Shown piece by piece: positions 1 through 5,375 of a DNA stretch of 14,208 bases. Every line of letters begins with the position of its first letter. The stretch's first letter is position 1. The position numbers were made by a program, and so were the translations under genes. Location: contig JACCZI010000070.1 of the NCBI GenBank assembly GCA_013696015.1, forward strand, positions 1 through 14,208, given 5' to 3'. The notes beneath the pieces are model-generated. The model worked only from the letters and a program-made list of their open reading frames with translations, had not been told where the DNA came from and did no database searches. The stretch comes from Nocardioidaceae bacterium (GTDB lineage Bacteria > Actinomycetota > Actinomycetes > Propionibacteriales > Nocardioidaceae).

Positions 1-330
1 GTCGGTGACCAGGTAGATCGCTCGGTCCGGCATTGCCAGATCGGGTGTGGGCCGGAACCGCGCAAGATCGTCGGCCGTCATCGTCGTGAAGCCGGGCTGG
101 CCGTTCAACGTGGTCAGCTCGATCAGCCGCGCGGGTGGAACGAGGGCACCGGTCACCACGAGCACGAACGACTCGGCCGGCAGCTGCTCCTCTAACGGGG
201 CAACCAGCTCCCGAAACCCCGCTTCGGTCAGCTCCATCAGAGCCGGGTAGCCCTTCTCGACCAGGACATCGCTCTGGCGACGCAGCTCTGCAGTTTGGTC
301 AACAACAGCGGTCTTGACGGCTACGGTCAC
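1..330 (-). CDS. DUF5701-like protein, N-terminal part (runs off the window)
   Basis: The first 110 residues of a minus-strand gene lie here; the rest is beyond the left edge. The GTG start at 328-330 is chosen because a GGGAG ribosome site sits 7 nt upstream. The protein begins MTVAVKTAVVDQTAEL and continues with a helical stretch containing KGYPALMELTEAGFRELVAPL, then a hydrophobic strand (SFVLVVTGALVPPARLIEL, about residues 54-72). From memory this pattern of a GYP-LA helix followed by a 'VV-G--V-P--L' strand matches the actinobacterial DUF5701 family, whose function is unknown. I see no signal peptide or membrane span. It diverges from the next gene across a 95-bp gap. The coding call is firm from codon usage and the ribosome site; the family name is less sure. 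Confidence 0.7.
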   Translation of the reverse strand, partial: MTVAVKTAVVDQTAELRRQSDVLVEKGYPALMELTEAGFRELVAPLEEQLPAESFVLVVTGALVPPARLIELTTLNGQPGFTTMTADDLARFRPTPDLAMPDRAIYLVTD

Positions 331-413
331 ACCCGTACTCCCTGCGTTCGTTCCGCTGGTTGATTGGACATCCTCCAACGCTGCACTCACGCAGCCCATT
401 CCCCTCCGGCCCG

Positions 414-425
414 TAGCCTGGCCTG
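414..425 (+). promoter_or_regulatory. Candidate leaderless -10 box (TAGCCT) before the 5-TM protein gene
   Basis: TAGCCT at 414-419 fits the actinobacterial TANNNT -10 pattern and is followed by 6 nt and then the GTG start codon. No ribosome site is visible, so transcription probably begins at or within a base or two of the GTG. There is no good -35 box at 17-18 bp. Inferred from spacing only. Confidence 0.4.
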
Positions 426-914
426 GTGTCCACCTCTTACCTCGTGGGCCTTCTGACTGCAGTCGCTGTCGTCTTCGGCGCCCGCCTCGTGCTCGCTGCC
501 CTCCCGGTGCGCAGATTTGCGATGCCTGTCACGGTCACTGATGCGAGTCTCTTCGGTGTCGGGGTGGCAGGTCTGGCACTGCACTGCGGCGCCATGTTCT
601 TCTCTGGCTGGGTCGAACCGTTGCCGGAGGCGGTGATCAGCGACATCCGCGCACTCGGCACCGCGAGCATCATCTGGTACGTGGTTCCCGCCGTGCTGGT
701 GATTCTCGGCCTTCGACGTCAGCACCCGGTCACGCTGGCCATGATTGCGCTCGCGCTGGTCGCAGTCGGAATCACCATGTACGACGGCAGCTCGCTGCAG
801 GTGCACCTCACCGTCATCTTCGTCTCGGTGGTGCTCCTGGCCGGTGTCGTCGCGATGCTGGTGCTGCCGCCATGGCAGCGCAGCCCTGCGGGCACCAACT
901 ACCCGTCTAGATAG
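426..914 (+). CDS. Five-helix integral membrane protein of unknown function
   Basis: This 162-residue protein is almost entirely hydrophobic. I see five likely membrane segments at about residues 5-27, 38-58, 75-95, 98-116 and 125-148, with short charged connectors such as RRQH between segments 3 and 4. A short polar tail ends in NYPSR. No catalytic motif or named family is recognisable. The GTG start follows a TAGCCT box by 6 nt and has no Shine-Dalgarno sequence, so it is probably translated from a leaderless mRNA. Its last 16 bp overlap the 3' end of the opposing VOC-protein gene. The length and segment count could fit a small DoxX- or DUF-type membrane family, but I cannot place it. Confidence 0.7.
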   Translation: MSTSYLVGLLTAVAVVFGARLVLAALPVRRFAMPVTVTDASLFGVGVAGLALHCGAMFFSGWVEPLPEAVISDIRALGTASIIWYVVPAVLVILGLRRQHPVTLAMIALALVAVGITMYDGSSLQVHLTVIFVSVVLLAGVVAMLVLPPWQRSPAGTNYPSR

Positions 915-1309
915 AGGCAAAACGGGTGACCCGCCGGATCAAGGAGCACCCGAACGTCGTCCTGCGGCTGGTGCTCAGCCAGCTCGGCACCCAACTCGAG
1001 GGCGTGAGCGACGGCGGTTTCCAGGTGACTCACCTGGAAGTCGAGATGCATCATCATCTGCTGGGAGCCGTTGACGGCCGGCCAGAGCGGACGTACGTAG
1101 TCCGGGGACGACTGGATGGCTAGGTAGGCCACGCCATCCACTGGCCCAATGGCCGCACCTTCGGCATCTTCCTTGGCGATCTTCCAGCCGAGCAGATCCG
1201 CATAGAAGTGCGCGAGCGCCGGCACGTCAGGTGCGTCCAGCACCACGCCCCACCAGTCATGCCTGGACCAGCGGTCAAGATCTGGCGACTCATCGGCACG
1301 TCCGCGCAT
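899..1309 (-). CDS. VOC superfamily (glyoxalase/bleomycin-resistance fold) protein
   Basis: The 136-residue protein has the usual single VOC module: an opening strand RHDWWGVVLDAPD (about 16-28), the helix ALAHFYADLLGW (31-42), a strand around GVAYLAIQ, then the second half with MMMHLDFQV (85-93), the helix TAVAHALELGAEL, and the closing VLLDPAGHPFCLYLD (121-135). His88 and the acidic residues of the second half are candidate metal ligands, but VOC members often lose metal binding, so neither enzyme activity nor resistance can be assigned. The short form with HDWWGVVLDAPD is common in actinobacteria. The ATG at 1307-1309 adds about 15 residues before the domain and has no clear ribosome site, so the true start could differ. 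It ends inside the 3' end of the opposing membrane-protein gene. Confidence 0.85.
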   Translation of the reverse strand: MRGRADESPDLDRWSRHDWWGVVLDAPDVPALAHFYADLLGWKIAKEDAEGAAIGPVDGVAYLAIQSSPDYVRPLWPAVNGSQQMMMHLDFQVSHLETAVAHALELGAELAEHQPQDDVRVLLDPAGHPFCLYLDG

Positions 1310-1407
1310 GGCCGCATGGTGTCACGTCGCAGCCCCTCGCGATGTGTAGGGATTGGGGCTGCCCGAGCAGCATGAGCAGCACACAGATGCCTACGCAGAA
1401 AGGCGGG

Positions 1408-1420
1408 TAGCTTTCTCGGC
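1408..1420 (+). promoter_or_regulatory. Candidate leaderless -10 box (TAGCTT) before the 4-TM protein gene
   Basis: TAGCTT at 1408-1413 is 7 nt from the ATG at 1421. This is the same arrangement as at 414, 5028, 8931 and 10360. No Shine-Dalgarno lies at the usual distance; the GGCGGG at 1402-1407 is too far away. The -35 region is not recognisable. Confidence 0.45.
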
Positions 1421-1789
1421 ATGGATGGGCGAAGGCTGGGTCAGCTGACACTCCGACTGGACGCGGCGTACTGCGCGCTGACCGGGCTATGCCTTCTCCT
1501 CTTCGCCGGACCGTTGTCGGAGGCGTTGGCCCTACGGTCTGGAGTCGTGTTCGCCGCGGCGGTCGGGTCGGGGGTGTGGGCGCTGATCCTTGGCGTTGCC
1601 GCGAGTCGCGCTGCGCTGCGGCCGTGGTTGCTGCGAGTTTTCGTCGCCAATGTCCTGGCGGCGGGACTGATCGCCGCCTTGGCGGTGAGTCGCCCACTCG
1701 ACGCCGTCTCCGTTGCGCTGGTGGCAGTGTCGATTGAGGTTGCTGTGTTCGCGGTGAGCCAGGCGGTCGCGCTCGGTCGACCGGCTTGA
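1421..1789 (+). CDS. Four-helix integral membrane protein of unknown function
   Basis: This 122-residue protein starts with a short polar segment (MDGRRLGQLTLRLDAAY) and then has four hydrophobic segments at about residues 19-37, 41-63, 69-90 and 94-118, ending GRPA. Its layout resembles small actinobacterial four-helix proteins of unknown role; I do not recognise a specific family. The start is supported by a TAGCTT box 7 nt upstream and by codon usage. It converges on zur, with 66 bp between the two stop codons in which I see no strong terminator hairpin. Confidence 0.72.
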   Translation: MDGRRLGQLTLRLDAAYCALTGLCLLLFAGPLSEALALRSGVVFAAAVGSGVWALILGVAASRAALRPWLLRVFVANVLAAGLIAALAVSRPLDAVSVALVAVSIEVAVFAVSQAVALGRPA

Positions 1790-1855
1790 GCCCGCCGCAG
1801 CGCCTGACGCGGTGCGATGGGGACGACCTCGTGGCGGGGGAGCGGTTGGGGGCCG

Positions 1856-2257
1856 TCAGCCGCAGGTCTCGCAGCGGCCGAAGATCTCCAGCGTGTGCGA
1901 GACATCGGCGAAGCCGTGGTCGGCGGCGATCCGGTCCGCCCAGCGTTCGACCGTCGGACCTTCGACCTCGACGGTACGGCCGCAGTCGCGGCACACCAGG
2001 TGGTGGTGGTGCCCGGAGCTGCACCGGCGGTATAACGCCTCGCCTTCGTCGGTGCGCAGCACGTCCACCTCGTCGGAGTCGGCCATCGCCTGCAGGGTGC
2101 GGTAGACGGTCGACAACCCGACGGCGTCGCCTCGCCCCTTGACAATTCCGTGGATCTCCTGGGCGCTGCAGAAGCCGGTGATGTCGACGAGGGCAGCGCT
2201 CACCGCACGGCGTTGCCTGGTCGTACGTGCGGTAACCGGCCGGTCAGTGCTCGTCAT
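1856..2257 (-). CDS. zur: Zur, zinc-responsive Fur-family repressor
   Basis: This 133-residue regulator senses zinc and represses uptake genes. The N-terminal winged helix (about residues 10-80) contains TRQRRAVSAAL, the FCSAQEIH helix and the recognition region GLSTVYRTLQAMADSDEVDVL. The dimerisation and metal domain has HHHHLVCRDCG (His83-86, Cys89, Cys92) and the closing RCETCG (Cys129, Cys132), which together form the structural Cys4 zinc site. His114 and His121 are candidates for the regulatory site. The string of His with EVEGPTVERWADRI is typical of Zur rather than Fur or PerR. The start is the ATG at 2255-2257, with GGGAG 5 nt upstream; an open frame extends further upstream but only through znuB. 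It is the last gene of the znu operon and overlaps znuB by 14 nt, implying autoregulation. Confidence 0.95.
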   Translation of the reverse strand: MTSTDRPVTARTTRQRRAVSAALVDITGFCSAQEIHGIVKGRGDAVGLSTVYRTLQAMADSDEVDVLRTDEGEALYRRCSSGHHHHLVCRDCGRTVEVEGPTVERWADRIAADHGFADVSHTLEIFGRCETCG

Positions 2258-3242
2258 AGTGACTCCCGTGGGCAGCGTGGCGATGACCGTCGTGGACGTA
2301 GTCGACGTGGTCGCCGTGTGAAACCGCAACGTGCCCGCATCGTGGACCGTGCTCATGCGGATGGCTTTCGCTTAGGTCGTGGGCGTCGATCACCGACGTC
2401 TCGTCCGGCTCACTGAACGGCTCGCTGCGGTGTCGGTGCCGAGCAGCGAAGGCGCCGACAGGTGCCGCGACCACGAACCCCGCCAGCGCGATTAGGACGA
2501 TCGTCGGGCCCGGAGCTGTATCGGCGTGGAAGCTGGTGACGACACCGCTGACCGAGGCGATAACGCCGATCGCCATCGCCGTCGCGAAGGTGCTTCGAAA
2601 GCTGCGCGTCACCTGCTGGGCGGTCGCGACGGGCACCACCATCAGCGCGCTGACCAACAACAGTCCTACCGTCCGCATCGACACCGTGACCGTGACAGCG
2701 GCCAGCACGGCGATCAACAGCCCGTACGCGCGCACCGGGACGCCGGAGACCTCGGCGTGCTCCTCGTCCTGGCAGACGGCGAATAGCTGTGGCGCAAGGC
2801 CGACCCCGAGCGTGAGCACCACGATCGCGAGAGCGACGACGATGCGCAGGTCGGAGTCGGAAACCGTCGTGATGGCACCGAACAGATAGGAGTTCAAGGT
2901 CGCGGCGGATTCACCGGCGAGCCCCGTGATGACCACCCCCCCGGCGATACCGCCGTAGAAGAGCAGCGCGAGGGCGACGTCGCCGCTGGTCCGGCCGTAC
3001 GCCCGGAGAAGCTCGATGATCACCGCGCCCAGAGCCGCCACGATGACAGCGGTCAGCAACGGAGCGCGTCCGGTCAGCAGTCCCAGTGCCACGCCGGTCA
3101 GCGCGATGTGCCCGATGCCATCTCCGAGCAATGCCAACCGGCGTTGGACGAGGTAGGTGCCGATGGCTGGCGCGGCCAGACCGGTGAGCAAGGCGGCCAG
3201 CAGCGCCCGGCGCATGAAGTCGTAGTCGAGCAGGTTGACCAT
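2244..3242 (-). CDS. znuB: ZnuB, zinc ABC transporter permease with His-rich C-terminal tail
   Basis: This is the membrane subunit of a zinc importer of the ABC-3 (ZnuB/MntB/TroC) family, 332 residues against about 260-290 usual. Residues 1-267 form the permease, with roughly eight hydrophobic helices. Family hallmarks include LLGDGIGHIALTGVALG (39-54), SGDVALALLFYGGIAGGVVI, and SMRTVGLLLVSALMVVPVATA (188-208). The extra length is a hydrophilic tail (268-332) with 15 His residues and one Cys, containing HPHEHGPRCGH, HGDHVDYVHDGHRH and HGSHYDEH. In an even-helix permease such a tail would face the cytoplasm, where it could bind or buffer zinc; that role is inferred. Its ATG overlaps the znuC stop by 1 nt (TGATG), and its 3' end encodes the first codons of zur in another frame. 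Confidence 0.94.
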   Translation of the reverse strand: MVNLLDYDFMRRALLAALLTGLAAPAIGTYLVQRRLALLGDGIGHIALTGVALGLLTGRAPLLTAVIVAALGAVIIELLRAYGRTSGDVALALLFYGGIAGGVVITGLAGESAATLNSYLFGAITTVSDSDLRIVVALAIVVLTLGVGLAPQLFAVCQDEEHAEVSGVPVRAYGLLIAVLAAVTVTVSMRTVGLLLVSALMVVPVATAQQVTRSFRSTFATAMAIGVIASVSGVVTSFHADTAPGPTIVLIALAGFVVAAPVGAFAARHRHRSEPFSEPDETSVIDAHDLSESHPHEHGPRCGHVAVSHGDHVDYVHDGHRHAAHGSHYDEH

Positions 3243-4015
3243 CAGCGCCAGATCCCTTCGCCGTGCAACCCACCGGCTCGAATCGGCTGGCCGCTGTGCG
3301 GGTGGTCGTGTGCCAGCGACTCCGGTCCCGACGGCACCTCGGGCACCGGGCCGTCGAAGAGGACTCGACCGTCTCGCAGCACCACCGCGCGATCCACCAG
3401 CGACGCAAGCGGCCCCAGCTCGTGGGCGACCAGCAGGACCGTAACGCCCTGCGCGACCAGATCCTCGAGGACGCTCGCCAGCACCGCCTGCGTGCCCGCG
3501 TCCACTCCGGCGGTGGGCTCGTCCAGCACGAGCAGGTCAGCGCCACCGGCGAGGGCCCGGGCGATCAGCACGCGCTGCTGCTGCCCTCCGGACAGCCGCG
3601 CCACCGAGTCGTCGGCCCGTTCGGTCAGGCCCACCTGGTGCAGCGCCGCGGCCACCGCGTCACGGTCGGACCGGGTCGGCCAGCCCGCAAGTCGTCGGTG
3701 CGCCAGACGACCGGTCATGATCACCTCATCGACGGTCGCCGGTACGCCCGACGACGCGGTCGCCCGCTGGGGGACGTACCCGATACGCCGCCGGTCGCGC
3801 AGCGAGCCGACCGCGCTGCCGAAGATGGTGACCGTCCCAGACGCCAACGGCAGCAGCCCGACGCAGGCACGTACCAGCGTCGACTTGCCCGACCCGTTGA
3901 CGCCGAGCAGCGTGACGAATTCGCCCACGGCAACCCGCAGGTCGACGCGGCGGACCACGGGTCGGCCGGCGAGGGTGATGCTGACGTTGGCGGCATCCAG
4001 CGCAAGGGCCGTCAT
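3242..4015 (-). CDS. znuC: ZnuC, zinc ABC transporter ATPase
   Basis: This 257-residue nucleotide-binding subunit powers zinc import through ZnuB. Walker A is GVNGSGKST (38-46), the Q-loop is near YVPQRA (80-85), the signature is LSGGQQQR (141-148), Walker B is LLVLDEPT (161-168) with catalytic Glu166, the D-loop is AGVD, and the switch His is His198 in VAHE. All active-site elements are intact. After the ATPase core a short tail contains HDHPHSG (236-242), a small histidine cluster echoing the tail of ZnuB. The ATG overlaps the znuA stop as ATGA (4 nt), so translation is probably coupled. Sequence alone cannot exclude manganese, but the Zur gene and the Zur-like operator argue for zinc. Confidence 0.94.
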   Translation of the reverse strand: MTALALDAANVSITLAGRPVVRRVDLRVAVGEFVTLLGVNGSGKSTLVRACVGLLPLASGTVTIFGSAVGSLRDRRRIGYVPQRATASSGVPATVDEVIMTGRLAHRRLAGWPTRSDRDAVAAALHQVGLTERADDSVARLSGGQQQRVLIARALAGGADLLVLDEPTAGVDAGTQAVLASVLEDLVAQGVTVLLVAHELGPLASLVDRAVVLRDGRVLFDGPVPEVPSGPESLAHDHPHSGQPIRAGGLHGEGIWR

Positions 4016-4893
4016 GAGCAGCCATTCGCTTGCCGCAAGGCCACCAGGTTGGCGCGCATCAGAGTCAGGTACGTCTCGTCGGAGGTTTCCTCGGTCAGTC
4101 CCTCGATGGGGTCGAGCGTGCGTACCCTCGCTCCGGTCTCGTCCGCGATCGTCTCGGCGACGGCCGAGCTCACCAGGGTCTCGGTGAAGATCGTGGTGAC
4201 TCCTTCGCGCGTCACCGTGTCAGCAATCGCGGCCTGCTCGGCGGGTGAGGGCTCCACAGTCGGGTCGAGTCCGACCACCGAGACCATCTCCAGGTCGTAG
4301 CGCGCGGCAAGATAACCGAAGGCAGCGTGGCTGGTGACGAAGGTCCGGCGAGTGCAGTCGGCGAGTCCGGACCTGTACGCGGCGTCCAGCTCGTGAAGCG
4401 CGTCGATCAACCGCCGAGCGTTGTCGCGGACCTCGCTCGCGCGATCCGGCGTCAGCGACGCCACGCGGCCGGCAACCGCATTGGTGAGGGCAACCATGCG
4501 CTGCGGGTCGAGCCAGATGTGCGGATCGAGGGTGGCTTCCGCCGGGGCATCCTGCAGCGTCACGACCCGGGCGACGTCGATGACCTCACCGGTCGGCGCG
4601 ATCTGCTCGAGACCGTCGTCGACCGCGGGCTGAAAGCCACCCTCGACGATGATCAGATCGGCATCGGAGAGATCGGCCAGCTGCTGCGGAGGCAGCTCGA
4701 CGTCGTGCGGCTCCACACCTGGCGACGTCAGGTTGTGCACCTCGATGGCGTCGCCACCGACCTGATCCGCCACGAACGCGAACGGGTACGCGGCGGCCAC
4801 GACCTGTGGAACGGACGCGGCGTCGCTGTCCGAGCAGCTCACAAGTCCGGCACTGATCCCGACCGCAACCGCGCTGGCACAAAGCAACTTCAT
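4012..4893 (-). CDS. znuA: ZnuA, zinc-binding lipoprotein of the ABC importer
   Basis: This cluster 9 (A-1) substrate-binding protein captures zinc outside the membrane and delivers it to ZnuB. From the chosen start it has 293 residues. The signal peptide MKLLCASAVAVGISAGLVSC ends in a lipobox with Cys20. Predicted zinc ligands are His63 (EPHDVEL), His125 (DPHIWLDP), His189 (TSHAAFGYLA) and Asp261 or Glu238. The segment between VVTLQDAP and DPHIW, which in many ZnuA proteins is a long His/Asp/Glu loop, is very short here and has no His. I prefer the ATG at 4891-4893 over in-frame ATGs at 4906-4908 and 4957-4959. The promoter -10 box ends 7 nt before it, so the mRNA is likely leaderless, and the signal peptide has normal length. 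Confidence 0.93.
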   Translation of the reverse strand: MKLLCASAVAVGISAGLVSCSDSDAASVPQVVAAAYPFAFVADQVGGDAIEVHNLTSPGVEPHDVELPPQQLADLSDADLIIVEGGFQPAVDDGLEQIAPTGEVIDVARVVTLQDAPAEATLDPHIWLDPQRMVALTNAVAGRVASLTPDRASEVRDNARRLIDALHELDAAYRSGLADCTRRTFVTSHAAFGYLAARYDLEMVSVVGLDPTVEPSPAEQAAIADTVTREGVTTIFTETLVSSAVAETIADETGARVRTLDPIEGLTEETSDETYLTLMRANLVALRQANGCS

Positions 4894-4929
4894 GGGAACG
4901 ATTTTCATTCCCACATCAACCCGTGTCAA
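4893..4929 (-). promoter_or_regulatory. Promoter of the znuACB-zur operon (TTGACA, 17 bp, GAAAAT)
   Basis: On the minus strand TTGACA (4924-4929) is a perfect -35 box, followed by a 17-bp spacer and GAAAAT (4901-4906) as a -10 box. The znuA ATG starts 7 nt later, which predicts transcription starting at or next to the A of ATG. An 8-bp direct repeat CGGGTTGA (4916-4923 and 4926-4933) overlaps the -35 box. The -10 box lies inside the Zur-like palindrome, so bound repressor would block RNA polymerase directly. Confidence 0.65.
4894..4912 (-). promoter_or_regulatory. Zur-like operator overlapping the znuA -10 box
   Basis: GGGAATGAAAATCGTTCCC is a 19-bp imperfect palindrome: seven of nine positions are symmetric around a central A. 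The TGAAAATCG core resembles Fur-family and actinobacterial Zur sites (TGAAAATnATTTTCA type). It covers the -10 box and ends directly against the znuA start codon. With zur in the same operon, autogenous zinc-dependent repression is the natural reading. No footprint or motif search was possible. Confidence 0.7.
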
Positions 4930-4945
4930 CCCGCAGCTGCGATCA

Positions 4946-5011
4946 GGGCGCAAACTCACGGATGGTCGGGCACAAACTCACGGATCAACGGGTGCAAACT
5001 CACGGATGGTC
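4946..5011. repeat. Three tandem 22-bp repeats between znuA and the ABM gene
   Basis: Units lie at 4946-4967, 4968-4989 and 4990-5011. Each has exactly 22 bp, starts GGG and contains the invariant core CAAACTCACGGAT. Units 1 and 3 end GGTC and unit 2 ends CAAC; bases 4-5 vary (CG, CA, TG). A further GGG follows the last unit. There are no spacers, so this is not a CRISPR array. The block sits between two divergent promoters, 17 bp from the znuA -35 box. It may be a local copy of a dispersed intergenic repeat or a multi-site binding region. Confidence 0.85.
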
Positions 5012-5027
5012 GGGATGGGGCGGGACC

Positions 5028-5041
5028 TAGGGTGTGTGCCC
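5028..5041 (+). promoter_or_regulatory. Candidate leaderless -10 box (TAGGGT) before the ABM gene
   Basis: TAGGGT at 5028-5033 fits TANNNT and is followed by 8 nt and then GTG at 5042. No ribosome site is present. A -35 box would fall in the third 22-bp repeat but is not recognisable. Confidence 0.4.
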
Positions 5042-5326
5042 GTGTTAGTCGTCACGCGTTACCGAGTCGAGCAGCCGGACGCCGAGAGTTTCCGAGGCGA
5101 TGCCGCTTCGGCGCTGGCGGTCCTATCCGACTGCACTGGCTACGTCGACGGAGTCATCGGCCGCAACGTGGACGATCCGGAGCTATGGACGCTGACCACT
5201 CGCTGGCGCGATGTCGGCTCGTACCGCCGTGCGCTGACCGGCTACGACGTCAAGGTGACCGCCGTACCGCTGCTGTCGCGGGCGATCAACGAACCGAGTG
5301 CGTACGAGGTTTTCGACACCTACTAA
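5042..5326 (+). CDS. ABM-fold (antibiotic biosynthesis monooxygenase-like) small protein
   Basis: The 94-residue protein MLVVTRYRVEQPDAESF...FDTY has the pattern of the dimeric alpha+beta ABM ferredoxin-like fold. It has an opening strand LVVTRYRV, a helix containing ESFRGDAASALAVLSDC, a strand YVDGVIGRNVDDPELWTLTTRW (about 34-55) and a second helix DVGSYRRALTGYDVKVTAVPLL. ABM members include small monooxygenases, haem-degrading proteins and many proteins of unknown role, and nothing here decides which. The open frame runs upstream to 4892, but that part is the repeat block. I chose the GTG at 5042 because the fold begins there and a -10 box lies 8 nt upstream. It diverges from znuA and ends 49 bp before glyS. 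Confidence 0.8.
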   Translation: MLVVTRYRVEQPDAESFRGDAASALAVLSDCTGYVDGVIGRNVDDPELWTLTTRWRDVGSYRRALTGYDVKVTAVPLLSRAINEPSAYEVFDTY

Positions 5327-5375
5327 CGTGGGTCGTTTGACACCGCCCACCGACACCCAGCCGGATGGAGACATC

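Noticed and set aside
387..920. 177-codon minus-strand frame opposite the 5-TM protein
   Set aside because: It is His/Arg/Asp-rich antisense composition; the plus strand encodes clean hydrophobic helices.
1790..1855. Bidirectional terminator between the 4-TM gene and zur
   Set aside because: Only short, poorly matched inverted segments are present; no stem worth annotating.
1290..2024. 244-codon minus-strand frame crossing the 4-TM gene and zur
   Set aside because: The translation is Arg/Pro-rich and overlaps the real zur frame and the opposing membrane-protein gene.
2258..2356. Longer zur start adding 33 residues
   Set aside because: The extension is the znuB tail read in another frame; the ATG at 2255-2257 has a good GGGAG site and matches the family N-terminus.
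3263..4300. 345-codon plus-strand open frame opposite znuC and znuA
   Set aside because: It is antisense to intact transporter genes with clear Walker and metal-binding motifs.
4946..5011. Short CRISPR array
   Set aside because: Units are directly tandem with no spacers, only 22 bp long, and no cas genes are nearby.
5327..5375. Glycine riboswitch or T-box before glyS
   Set aside because: The leader is at most about 50 nt and shows no structured element or T-box sequence.
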